Shown: piece after piece, positions 47,701 to 58,666 of the stretch
Position numbering within the stretch: the stretch's first letter is position 1
Layout: each line of letters starts with the position of its first letter
Origin: Albifimbria verrucaria
Lineage: Eukaryota > Ascomycota > Sordariomycetes > Hypocreales > Stachybotryaceae
DNA length: 64,000 bases
Direction: 5' to 3'
NCBI GenBank assembly: GCA_020081605.1
Contig: JAHREC010000049.1
Coordinates: forward strand, 930,001 to 994,000
Notes under the pieces: generated by a model
What the model saw: the letters and a program-made list of their open reading frames with translations, nothing else
What the model was told of the DNA's origin: nothing
Database searches by the model: none
Program-made: the position numbers and the translations under genes

Positions 47701-50425
47701 GAGGTCGCTCCTCTCAACGACAACCTCAAGGGCATGGTTGACCTGGAGAAGGTTGTCGTTGTCACCGGTTTCGCTGAAGTTGGTCCCTGGGGTAACTCCC
47801 GTACTCGTTGGGAGATGGAAGCCTACGGCGAGTTCTCTCTGGAGGGTTGTGTTGAGATGGCCTGGATCATGGGTCTCATCAAGAACCACAACGGTCCTCT
47901 CAAGGGCAAGCCTTACGCTGGCTGGGTTGATGCCAAGTCAGGCGACCCTGTTGATGACAAGGACATCAAGCAGAAGTATGAGAAGCACATTTTGGAGCAC
48001 TCAGGTATTCGTCTGATTGAGCCCGAGCTGTTCGAGGGCTATGACCCCAACCAGAAGCAACTGCTCCACGAGGTAGTCATTGAGGAGGATCTTGAGCCCT
48101 TCGAGGCCTCCAAGGAGACCGCCGAGGAGTTCAAGCGCGAGCACGGTGACAAGGTTGAGATCTTTGAGATTCCCGAGTCTGGCGAGTACACTGTTCGCAT
48201 GAAGAAGGGAGCTGGTCTCTGGATTCCCAAGGCTTTGCGCTTTGACCGCCTCGTCGCTGGCCAGATCCCCACTGGCTGGGACCCTAAGCGTTATGGTATC
48301 CCCGAGGATATCATCTCCCAGGTCGACCCTGTTACCCTCTTCTTGCTTGTCTCTACTGCCGAGGCTCTGCTTTCTAGCGGTATCACTGATCCTTATGAGT
48401 TCTACAAGTACGTCCACGTCTCTGAGGTCGGTAACTGTGTCGGTTCCGGTATGGGTGGTGCCACTGCTCTGCGTGGTATGCACAAGGCTCGCTTCCTTGA
48501 CAAGCCGCTCCAGAACGATATTCTCCAGGAGTCCTTCATCAACACCATGGCCGCTTGGGTCAACATGTTGCTCATCTCTTCTTCTGGACCTATCAAGACT
48601 CCTGTCGGTGCCTGCGCCACCGCTGTCGAGTCCGTTGACATCGGTTACGAGACCATTATGGAAGGCAAGGCCCGTGTCTGCTTCGTCGGTGGTTTCGATG
48701 ACTTCGGTGAGGAGGGCTCTTATGAGTTCGCCAACATGAAGGCCACCAGCAACACTGTTGACGAGTTTGCTCACGGCCGAACTCCCAAGGAGATGTCTCG
48801 ACCCACCACCACCACTCGTAACGGCTTCATGGAGTCTCAGGGCTGTGGTATCCAGATCATCATGACCGCCAAACTTGCCCTGGATATGGGTGTTCCCATC
48901 CACGGTATCCTTGCCCTGACGACCACCGCCTCCGACAAGATCGGTCGATCCGTGCCTGCGCCCGGTCAGGGTGTGCTCACCACCGCTCGTGAGCACGCTG
49001 GCAAGTTCCCTCGCCCCTGCTTGACATCAAGTACCGTCGTCGCCAGATTGAGCGCCGCAAGAAGCAGATTAAGCAGTGGCAGGAGTCTGAGCTCGAGTTT
49101 GTGCACGATGAGATTGAGGCCATGAAGGCTCAGGGTGCCTCCTTCAATGAGCAGGAGTACGCCCACGACCGTGTCACTCACATCGAAAAGGAGGCCATCC
49201 GACAGGAGAAGGAACTGCTCCGCAGCATGGGCAACAACTTCTGGAAGAACGACCCCACCATTGCGCCCCTCCGTGGTGCCCTCGCCACCTGGGGTCTGAC
49301 CATTGACGACCTCGGTGTTGCTTCGTTCCACGGTACCTCGACCAAGGCCAACGACAAGAACGAGTCTTCTGTCATCTGCCAGCAGCTCCGCCATCTTGGT
49401 CGCGCCAAGGGTAACGCCGTCCTGGGTATCTTCCAGAAGTACCTCACTGGTCACCCCAAGGGTGCCGCCGGTGCTTGGATGATGAACGGCTGTCTGCAGG
49501 TCCTCAACACCGGTCTCGTGCCCGGTAACCGCAACGCCGATAACGTCGACCCCGTGATGGAGCAGTTCGATCTGATTGTCTACCCCAGCCGCAGCATCCA
49601 GACCGACGGTGTCAAGGCCTTCTCCGTCACCTCGTTCGGTTTCGGTCAGAAGGGTGCCCAGGCCATTGGTGTCCACCCCAAGTACCTGTTCGCCACTCTG
49701 GATGAGAAGACGTACGATGAGTACTGTGCCAAGGTCGAGGCTCGTCAGAAGAAGGCTTACCGCTTCTTCCACAACGGCATGATCAACAACAGCCTCTTCG
49801 TTGCCAAGTCTGCCAGCCCCTACAGTGACGAGCAGCTCCGCAGCGTTCTGCTGAACCCTAATGCTCGTGTCTCTGAAGATAAGAAGTCCTCTGAGCTCAA
49901 GTACGCCGCCAACTTCATGAAGCAGTCTGAGAAGCCTGTCTCTTCGGCACGTGCCGCGGAGACCCAGAAGGTCATGGAGACTCTGGCCAAGAAGGTTGCC
50001 AACAAGAACAGCAATGTTGGTGTCGATGTCGAGGACATCTCGGCCATCAACATTGAGAACGAGACCTTTGTTGAGCGCAACTTCACCAGCGAGGAGATTG
50101 CCTACTGCAAGAAGGCCCCCAGCCCTCAGAGCTCCTTCGCCGGTCGCTGGAGCGCCAAGGAGGCTGTCTTCAAGTCCCTTGGTGTTGCCAGCAAGGGTGC
50201 CGGCGCTGCCCTCAAGGACATTGAGATTCTGAAGGATGATAACGGTGCCCCTGTCGTCTCGGTAAGTTCCCCATTACTCTACTCTTACAATGAATAATGC
50301 TAACCAATCTATAGCTTCACGGCGATGCTGCTGTGGCTGCGAAGAAGGCCGGTGTAAAGGATATCACTGTCTCTATCTCGCACTCGGACAACCAGGCAAT
50401 TGCCGTGGCTGTTGCGAGCTTCTGA
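44742..50425 (+). CDS. FAS2: Fatty acid synthase alpha subunit
   Basis: Cytosolic fungal FAS alpha chain (FAS2 in yeast, fasA in Aspergillus). Visible in order: [25 protein letters not shown] (part of the transferase), Ala/Pro linker, acyl carrier domain with phosphopantetheine Ser at about 178 in [10 protein letters not shown], ketoreductase ([26 protein letters not shown]), ketosynthase with active-site Cys at about 1275 in [10 protein letters not shown], and the phosphopantetheinyl transferase tail ([23 protein letters not shown]). Introns are 45265-45319 and 50262-50314. Seven single-base losses: about 44814, 45068, 45105, 45400, 46240, 46320 and 49016. Restoring them gives exactly 1861 codons (1860 residues), normal length. 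It forms the hexameric synthase with the beta chain encoded at 34926-41314. Confidence 0.96.
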
Positions 50426-50973
50426 TTGTAAAGGATAGTGTGGAGTGATTTACGATGCAACCTAAGCGGCGTTTCTGTTCGCTTTTCATGTTTTCAAATG
50501 GTTTACTTTAGATATTTTTAGTGCAAAGGGTCTTGGGATGGGACCCGATGCTGATTTGGTAGAAGGGCCAAAAGGCACCACTGTTAGACGAATCATTATA
50601 CCATATTTCACAACGTTCCCGTTCTCGTAGAGTCATGTCCGTTACTATTCATTCTGCGAGGGCTGTGCTAACAGGCCAGGACCGGCTTGTTCGAGCTTGT
50701 CGTTGACATCTGATAGAGCCCTTGCGGCTTTAGTCGACTTGAGCGGTAATAGTTTATGCCCAGAGGCCGTGATTCTTCCTTCCAAGCGCCAAGCCTTCGT
50801 TCATCTCTCGCGGAGGTCCAAGTGCCATTATCCTGGCGGGTATCAAACACTCCCAAGAAGCAAGACAGTCAAGCTCGTTCTAGGCCATAACTCCTTCTCT
50901 TTTTTCCGCGAGAGATTCCAAAACCCAGCTCTGCTTGTTGTTGTCCGCCTTTGTCCTCGTGCGGCACTTTGTC
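50426..50973. other. Convergent 3' flanks of FAS alpha and LSM4
   Basis: About 550 bases with no supported gene, separating the stop codons of two convergent genes. Confidence 0.55.
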
Positions 50974-51598
50974 TCATTGACCACGTCCACGTCCGCGTCC
51001 TCGGCCACCGCCACGGCCCCTGCCTCGATCGCCGCCGCCGCGACCACCGTGGTCGCCTCTTGATTGACCGCCACGTCCACCGCGGAAGTTACCCTGCTGG
51101 CCCTTTTGCGACTCGGTGACGAGGTCGATAATCTCATCAGGGACTCGAAGGTATTTGATCTGGGCGAGGCTGTTAGCTGCCGTGTTAGGTACGGAGGTGG
51201 AACATTATCGTACGTTGTTACCCTTGACGTAGGCCTCGGGTAGGCGGACAAACTTATCGCCTTCCTACAAAGCATTGTGGTCAGTCTTGTCGTTCTTGGA
51301 AAGGGATCGCGCAATGCGCCAGCACAGCTGGGCTTGCGCCGTAGATGGTGGAGTGGCGGCTCACCGGGCTGGTCTGAACGACCTCCTTCAGCGTCAGGTT
51401 CATCCAGGTGTCGCACATGACCAGGTGGCCGTTGAGGGTCTCGCCGTTCTTGAGCTCGACGAGCATGGGGTGGCCTTGGGCCGCGTTGAGCAAGCCGAGA
51501 GGCAACTAAAGGCATGCGATGTTAGCATTGTGGCGCACATGATTGGTATGTCAGGAGTTGAGGTGACATAATATGGGGGAGGATCATGGACTGACCAT
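50974..51598 (-). CDS. LSM4: U6 snRNA-associated Sm-like protein LSm4
   Basis: Subunit of the Lsm2-8 (nuclear, U6 snRNA) and Lsm1-7 (cytoplasmic, mRNA decay) rings. Exons are 51596-51598 (only the ATG), 51365-51505, 51214-51264 and 50974-51159. Splicing gives [21 protein letters not shown], the Sm1 motif with [10 protein letters not shown] and MNLTLKEV, then Sm2 with YVKGNNIKYLRVP. The C-terminal about 45 residues are an RGG-type Gly/Arg-rich tail ([23 protein letters not shown]) typical of Lsm4. Introns are 51506-51595, 51265-51364 and 51160-51213. The frame is intact: 126 residues. The initiator codon alone in the first coding exon is unusual but required by the Lsm4 N-terminus. Confidence 0.94.
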
Positions 51599-51878
51599 GG
51601 TTGTTGTGTTCTGGGGTTCCGATTGACGGATGATGTATGATGGTGACAGCTTAGGTTGTTGAGCCTGGCCCGTAGCCTTTCTCGGTGAAGTCACGGTGAA
51701 GGAGCACAGGCTTGAGACCAGCGGCCCCGCCATGTGGTATTAGGTAAGCAGCGGAACGCTTCCGCTTGTAGCCCATTCAACAATCCAGGTACCGTATCCG
51801 TAGCCTTCCTTATCACATTTATCTTTCCATATTGTTTTGCAACAGCAACGCGAAGCTGGTGGACGGCACGGAACCAGT

Positions 51879-53716
51879 ATGAGCCACCAGAAGCTCATTT
51901 ACGATGGTCTATGGCGCTGTCTGTGCCCGACCATTGATCGGCAGACTTTGTTGAGAGCTGCCAATTCCCAGACGCTCCTGCGACCGGTTCGACAGCGCAC
52001 GCAGCCAACACGAACGATTACGAGTGTCGCGACACGACCACGACGGCCATATAGCACGGGCGCATCTGGTGCAGCTGTAGATACATCTCAGGCACGATTT
52101 CACAATGGATCATTTGACACGTCCATAGAGCATTCTTCATGGGAAGCTCCTTGGCAAGACAACCTCCTTGCTGCGACACCCCAACCGAGGACATTCTCAA
52201 GCAAACGTCTGTCGACAACATCACATCGGCGCTTCTGGCGCTTCGTGAAGGATGGCGCTTTCACGGAAAAGATGTGGATGTGCATTCCCGGATAATACAG
52301 CTTGTTAGACACCTGATCCAGACCAGAGAGCAGCCCCTAAAACCATTCTTCTACGAGTGTATGATGGACGCCATGGCGGATCCTCAAGGTTCTATCAAAG
52401 GTATTCGCAGTCTGTTCAAGGACATGGAACTTCAAGGGATGCAGACCACCGCAACCATGTGTCAAAGCGCTCTAAAGGCCCTCATGGTTCATCCAGACTA
52501 CAACCTGCGCCAAGAAGTGTTAGCGACTATGCGCAGTCTTTGGTTCGCCATCGAGACGACCGGCCAACAGCACGTGGTGATTGGGATGCTACGGGATGGG
52601 CAGTATGAGCTCGCTTACGACGCATTGATGAAGATGATCGACGACGGGCTCAGGGTTGACCTCTGGGTCTTTGATGTCTTCATCTTGGTTTTTGGCAACG
52701 TCCGCTTCATGGAGGAGATGCTGCAGCTTCTACATCGTCGGCAGGCTTTGCAGGACTCTGATGGGGTGTTCCACAACCTCTTGTATTTTGCATTGGATGT
52801 GTGCAGTCAGAACTTCCATTATGGAGGGACCATCTACGCATGGAACAAGCTAGTCAAGGATCTACGCGTGCCTCCGCCAGATGGACTCCTTGAGAACGTA
52901 CTGGCAACAGCGGCGAAACAAGGTGACGCGGATCTCGCTATACAGGCTCTGGACATGCTCTCTCAGCGCAGCAGGTTCCAGGCCTACCACTACGAGGCAG
53001 CCGCAGAGACATTTTGCAGTTGCCAGGACTTGGCAGGGGCATTGGGTATCCTAGGCATCATGGCCAAGAATGGGGTGGTCATTTCACACAGAAATACGAG
53101 GATGCTATACCTATTACTCAAGGAAAACCCTGGTCTCGTCGAAGAAGCCGTGGCTGTGCTTGCAAAGCTGCAGTGGGAGCAGACTATCCCACCAGCGGCG
53201 GTGGCTTCAATCATCGAGGCGATTGCGGAACTACGTGGGAGTGAGACAACCATGGAGATATGCAGTGAGTTGCAAGCAATGGACGATGAGAAGATGCACC
53301 CCGCCATTTTGCGACATCTCATCTGTAACAGCAAGACACCGGAGCTAAGACAGTCTCTCTTTGCGTCGTACAAACGCAGCCTTGCAGACGAGGACGACCC
53401 CGTGCCGACTTCCGACGTCTATAATAAGTTCATTCCAATCTGTGTGGCGGCGGAGGAGTGGGACCTTGCCTTCAGCCTCGCAGAGCAGGCTTCGGAGCCG
53501 AACAGCGTCAAGGTGGAGTGGTCCAACATGAAATGGTTCGAGCCGTTGCTCAAGGACGCCATCCGCCGGGAGGATGCTCGGATCCTGCAGATAGTGGATA
53601 AGTTGAGCGCGAACGCGGACGAGGTCACGGCGCAGAAGGTTCAGCGTATGCTGCAGTACTCACGCTCGCGACGGCCGGCGAGCCCGAGGAAGACAGAGTT
53701 GGACGGAGCGTCGTAG
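51879..53716 (+). CDS. Probable mitochondrial pentatricopeptide-repeat-like protein
   Basis: Single-exon gene of about 612 residues. The N-terminus is basic and Arg/Ser/Thr-rich, without acidic residues for a long stretch, as in mitochondrial targeting sequences (RPVRQRTQPTRTITS, RRPYSTG). The remainder is entirely alpha-helical with repeated PPR/TPR-like helix pairs, for example FYECMMDAMADPQGSIKGIRSLFKDMELQG, YELAYDALMKMIDDGLRVDLWVFDVF and DLAIQALDMLSQRSRFQAYHYEAAAE. Such fungal proteins usually bind specific mitochondrial transcripts; the target here is unknown. One base is missing near 52177-52181 (CCCC where CCCCC is expected), which joins the targeting-rich N-terminus to PTEDILKQTSVDN. 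With it, the coding length is exactly 613 codons. A non-ATG start upstream is not needed. Confidence 0.75.
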
Positions 53717-56184
53717 GCGTCGGCACTCGCACATTGGCATTACCGCCATTGGGGTTCGGGCATGGGTCGCTGCTAAAGAGCATTGTATGATAGTGTTATG
53801 AGATCGGACCTAGATCAAGCGAGGGTTTGGCTTGAAGTGTATGACGTCGCGGGTGAGGACAAATCGATCGTGAAGATGAAGGACCTTTGGCAGCCGTTAT
53901 GGTTACTGGTATCTGCCTAGAATTCACCTCGGTCACTTTCCGTAGTCCAAGTGATACGTTACAGCTCAACCACCCAGCCGGTTGCGTGCAGTCAGACATC
54001 AGCAGGATGACCAGTATAGTTAAATGTGTATAGGCCCGATTGTCTGACACTCGGTATCGCGAGAGAGTAACGGCTAGGACAGTGACGAGCTAGGGGCTCT
54101 TTTGCAAGCTCATAGAGGACGAGCTCCTGGGGCGAAGACAGAGCTCCGCGGCAAGCTCCGCCTAAGGTGAGAGGGAGGAGACGGCGCCACGCTATGAATG
54201 TTAAACGTCCCTGAAGAATTCTTACTTTTTGGATTTCGTACGGGGATTGCGTAGGGCATAACGCTTCGCCAAATCAAAAGGAATGCTGTTGTCGTCGGAA
54301 GTCGCTGTTTAGGCTGGGGATGGTCGGCCCGGCGGCTTGGATTGGCCCGGAGGTGTGATATCATAGTAAGGAGGCGGTTTAGATCTAAGATCGACTACGG
54401 GGAATGAATGCGATGGAGTCCTTGGGGCGACAAATAAAGTGATTACATACTGGGTATTTCTCCTTACCAGAGCTGGTGATGGTTAGCATCATTAATTGCA
54501 GACGTGGAAGCAGTGTTACGTGGTCTTAGAAGAACCCAGGAAGGGTACGCAATGCTTGGGAAAATTGCAGCATTTTTTTACTAATAATAATAAAATCCTA
54601 CACGGACGAAAAGGTTCCTTTTATTTCTAGTAACCTACCCCAGCGTCTTTTAAATTCTTCCAGGCGCTATGATCACGACGATTCAGACAAATTGATAATC
54701 ATCCGTGTAGGGTAGTTTTGAGGTGCACGACGATTTTGGAACCAATTACCGCAATAGGCAAGTTGTCGGAGGAACATTGGCCCTAGATTTCTAAGCTGCG
54801 GTGTCGAGCTTTTTTCACATGAGATGGAGTTCCCAGTCTCTGACACTAGGCCTTCCCCTAACGCAGCGCTAAAACCGCTGCTTGGCTAAGCAGGATCGAC
54901 TCTGTGGGCTGGTGACAGGGCTGGTAAGGCCTTTCGCAGGTCCACTGGTCTAGAACGTCAAGGGTCGTTTGGTTGATGCTGGGATGACGAGGAATTCCAC
55001 GGCGTTCGGCGCATTACAGTACCTTGATGTGGTACTATACTGTATGTGTAGTACGGTAGCAGGGAACGAGCGAGTAAAGAAACAGAAGGCCAGGGGCACA
55101 TGGGTGGTTTGAGGATGAAGAATAGGTAATCACTGCCGCAGGCTGGACAGTGCGTTATGCTTGCACGCAATGGTGGTGGAACGCGTTATGGCCCGCCCAG
55201 CCTTATTCAATCTCACTGGTGTGTCTGCCGCACACCCCTTCAGTCCATCATTCTTACAAAACATGAAAGTCGAAAAGGCAGTTATGCCATATTCCGTGGC
55301 GCCAGGGTTCAGACATGCCGCACCTTGCAATCAGAATTACTCACACCGGGGCCACCCATCGATCCATGGGCATGACAGCAAAGCAAAATCCCTTTGATGC
55401 TCCCAAAGGCCCTGTGCCCGGGGTTAACTCTAAATCAACCAACCACGGATCTCAGCCTTGCAAACTCCGAGTCTACCAGCAAGCCCATCTCTCAACGGGA
55501 CATGGTTGGGTGGGTGGGGGCCTGGGGGCTTGTCAGATATGACGCAGACCTTTGAATGGCTCATCTTAAGGTGCCCACGATTGGTAATAGGTGCATCTGC
55601 CTTTTGTGTGCCCCCTTGCTTCAGACGTATGCCCCAACAGCTCAGCACGCAGAGCTTTTCTAGCCCCGGCAGCTTCCCGACCCAGTGGGCAGGCAGATCC
55701 AGGAGCTAAACCGCTTGTCCGGGACCCTTTAGTTGGTCAGCTTAGATCCGATGTTGCCGGGTCTTGCGTCCGAAGCCAGGCAAGGGTGTGTGCCCACGCC
55801 CGGGGGACATGCTGGACCCTCTCCTTCTACCCACTGGCTTGGTAAGGCAAGGACGGCTTTGAAATAGGCCATTGCGAGATCCGTGTAAGCCCATGTCGTG
55901 CGTTATGGTGGTCGTTGTGGGAGCATATAAGAGATGGCCTTCGCGGCTTCGAGAGGACGCTTTGTTCTCACTCGTAGACAACAGACATCTGCAGCAACCA
56001 AAGACATCTATAAGACCTTGGTAGAAAGGACCTTGCCGAGACATTCTGCTGATACTCGTCACTTTCAGCTGAATATCACACCGCCTTGGTATCTTCAGCA
56101 ACCAGATATCTTATATATACAACCACCCCGCCGGAACAACTTGTATAAGTGAAACCAAGCAAACTCACTTACACGCTGCCCATC
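53717..56184. other. Gene-free stretch, 2.5 kb, upstream of an MFS transporter
   Basis: No supported coding frame or RNA gene. It contains an AT-rich part around 54570-54660 and the promoter of the transporter on the right. Confidence 0.5.
56112..56119 (+). promoter_or_regulatory. TATA-like element of the MFS transporter
   Basis: TATATATA lies 65 bases upstream of the MFS start codon, a plausible position for a TATA box with a short leader. Confidence 0.4.
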
Positions 56185-58084
56185 ATGTCCCCAGCCATGG
56201 CGGACATCATCCGTGATGCCCCATCGGCCAGCTCATCCGCTGGGCCACCAAGAACCGCTACCTGCAGTACCCCGAGGAGAAGCCCGACTTCAAGCTCCCG
56301 GAGGCCTGGATCGCCATGATGAACAATGAAGACACACCCGCCACCGGTGCTGGATCACACACCAACACACCCTCCTCATCGTCCTCGTCGACACACGCCG
56401 GCACAGACATCGACGAGACCAAGAAGTCCGTCCAGGACATCGAGCAGCCCTCCGATACGGCCTCCGGGACCACTGCCGGCGTGGTCCTCGGCGAGGACTT
56501 CGAGGGCCACGACATGGAAAAGGTCAAGTCCATCCCCATCGTGCCCAAACGCACCAAGGACGGCGCCATCCTGGTGGACTGGTACTACAGTGACGACACC
56601 GCCAACCCGCACAACTGGTCCAACCGGCGGCGCATCTTCTTCACCACCATAATCTGCCTCTACACCTTCGTCGTCTACACCACCTCAGCCATCTACACGT
56701 CCTCCACGCAGGGCGTCATGGAGAAGTTCGGCGTCAGCTCCATCGTCGCGACGCTGGGCCTGTCGCTGTACGTGCTGGGCTACGGCGTCGGGCCGCTGAT
56801 CTTCTCGCCCCTGAGCGAGATCCCGCTTATCGGCCGCAACCCCGTCTACATCGTCACCATGTTCCTCTTCGTCATCCTCTCCATCCCCACCGCCCTGGTG
56901 AACAACTTCCCCGGGCTGATGGTCCTGCGTTTCCTGCAGGGCTTCTTTGGCTCGCCGTGTCTGGCCTCGGGCGGTGCTTCCATTGGTGATATGTACAGCC
57001 TCATGGCTTTGCCATACGCCATGATGGCATGGGTCTCTGCCGCATACTGCGGACGTAAGTTACTCCTACACCACATTCATCACTATGATTGACTAACACC
57101 AATGCCTAGCTGCTCTTGGTCCTCTCCTCAGTGGCTTTGCCGTCCCCGCCATGAACTGGCGCTGGTCGCTCTACGAGTCCATCTGGGCCTCGGCTCCCGT
57201 GCTCATCCTCATGTTCCTCTTCCTTCCCGAGACCAGCACCCCCAGCATCCTGCTCCACCGTGCCCGCCGCATCCGCAAGATCACTGGCGATGCCCGCTTC
57301 ATGTCCCAGAGCGAGATTGACCAGCGCAACATGAAGGCCTCTGACATTGCCATTGATGCCCTGATCAAGCCACTGGAGATTACCATCAAGGACCCTGCCA
57401 TTCTGTTCGTGCAGGTCTACACGGCCATCATCTACGGAATCTACTATTCCTGTAAGTAACAACTTATCCCCATTTGTCTGATGGTATCTAACATCACTAC
57501 TAGTCTTTGAGGTCTTCCCTCTTGTCTACCCTGTCTACTACAACATGAACATGGGCCAGATCGGTCTTGTCTTCCTCTGCATCTTGGTTTCTTGCATCAT
57601 CGGTGTGGCCATGTACGTCGCCTACCTGTACTTCTACATGGACCCACGCATTCGTCGTTTCGGCTTCCCTGTGCAGGAGAACCGGCTCATCCCAGCTCTC
57701 CCGGCCGCCTTTGGTCCCACCATCGGCCTCTTCCTCTTCGCCTGGACAGCCCGTGCATCCATCCACTGGATCGTGCCCACTATCGGCATCACCATCTACG
57801 GTGCCACTGTCTTCGTTGTCATGCAGTGCATCTTCGTCTACGTCCCCCTCAGCTACCCTAAGTATGCTGCCAGTCTGTTTGCTGCAAACGACTTCTTCCG
57901 TAGCGCTCTTGCCTGCGGCAGTGTCATATTTGCTCACCCGCTCTATGGCAACCTCGGCGTTGCCAAGGGCACCTCTCTCCTCGGTGGCCTCAGCGTCATT
58001 GGTATTATTGGTATCTGGCTGCTGTACTACAACGGCGCAAGGCTCAGGTCCCTCAGCAAGTTTGCAGAGTCCAATGAAGAGTAA
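56185..58084 (+). CDS. MFS transporter, DHA1 (drug:H+ antiporter-1) family
   Basis: Plasma-membrane proton antiporter of the 12-TM DHA1 group, which exports drugs, toxins or polyamine-like compounds. Exons are 56185-57054, 57110-57451 and 57504-58084. The cytoplasmic N-terminus (about 130 residues) has the common fungal motif YPEEKPDFKLPEAW and a Ser/Thr-rich stretch, then WSNRRRIFFTT before TM1. Motif A-like GPLIFSPLSEIPLIGRNP lies between TM2 and TM3, and motif C-like ALGPLLSGF in TM5, followed by NWRW. The central loop after TM6 (ETSTPSILLHRARRIRK) and TM7-12 are all present. One T is missing near 56222 (ATCGG where ATTCGG is expected). With it the protein has 597 residues. The substrate cannot be predicted, and no biosynthetic cluster surrounds the gene. 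Confidence 0.9.
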
Positions 58085-58666
58085 GACACAGTGTATACTT
58101 GGTGTATGCAATCTTTTAAAGCGCTTCAACGTATGATGAGATACCACTGGCGGGAGAACACATGGAGCATGGGGATACACATATGAATAGAGGAAATGGG
58201 GGAAGATTTGACGATATCAATGGCGTTTTGCGGATCACAAAGATAGACTGAACCACTCATATAATATGATAATTTAATTGTTGATGAATCTCTACTGAGC
58301 AACCGCTGTTTCCAGCTGAACTACCCCATACATGCTCGTTGACTATCAACTTCCTGTAAGTTTTCATACAATGCACTGAAATCATAGCTATATGGGTATA
58401 AGCGAACTGCATCTCCACCTCTCTAAAACAGACGAACTGGGTACGTCCTAGGCCATCAACTAGATGCGCCCGATAATCTTGTGAAACGTTCAAAATCAAA
58501 CGTCCAAAACCCCATTCGAGCTTCTCCACAGAAGCCCGGTCACCTTCCTGAACACCGTGTAACTAGGATTTGGCCGAAAGGGTATAAAGCTAGATGTGCT
58601 GATGCTATAATAAAATGCAAAAGACCTAAAGACCAATGCCCCATGCGTCGTTCTCGTGTCACGAAA
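58085..58666. other. Convergent 3' flanks, 0.6 kb
   Basis: AT-rich interval between the stop codons of the MFS transporter (+) and the Zn2Cys6 protein (-). No gene or RNA recognised. Confidence 0.5.

Noticed and set aside
46306..47889. 527-codon minus-strand open frame over FAS alpha
   Set aside because: Antisense shadow of the ketoreductase region caused by codon bias; the plus-strand protein is unmistakable. The same applies to 48001-48996 and 48966-49772 on the minus strand.
34926..50425. Programmed ribosomal frameshifting in the FAS genes
   Set aside because: Seven to eight shifts per gene at unrelated short runs, without slippery heptamers or conserved structures, is not a plausible recoding system.
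34926..50425. FAS pair as part of a secondary-metabolite cluster (for example a dedicated hexanoate synthase)
   Set aside because: Sequence is close to the primary FAS consensus and no polyketide synthase, P450 or cluster-type tailoring genes are adjacent.
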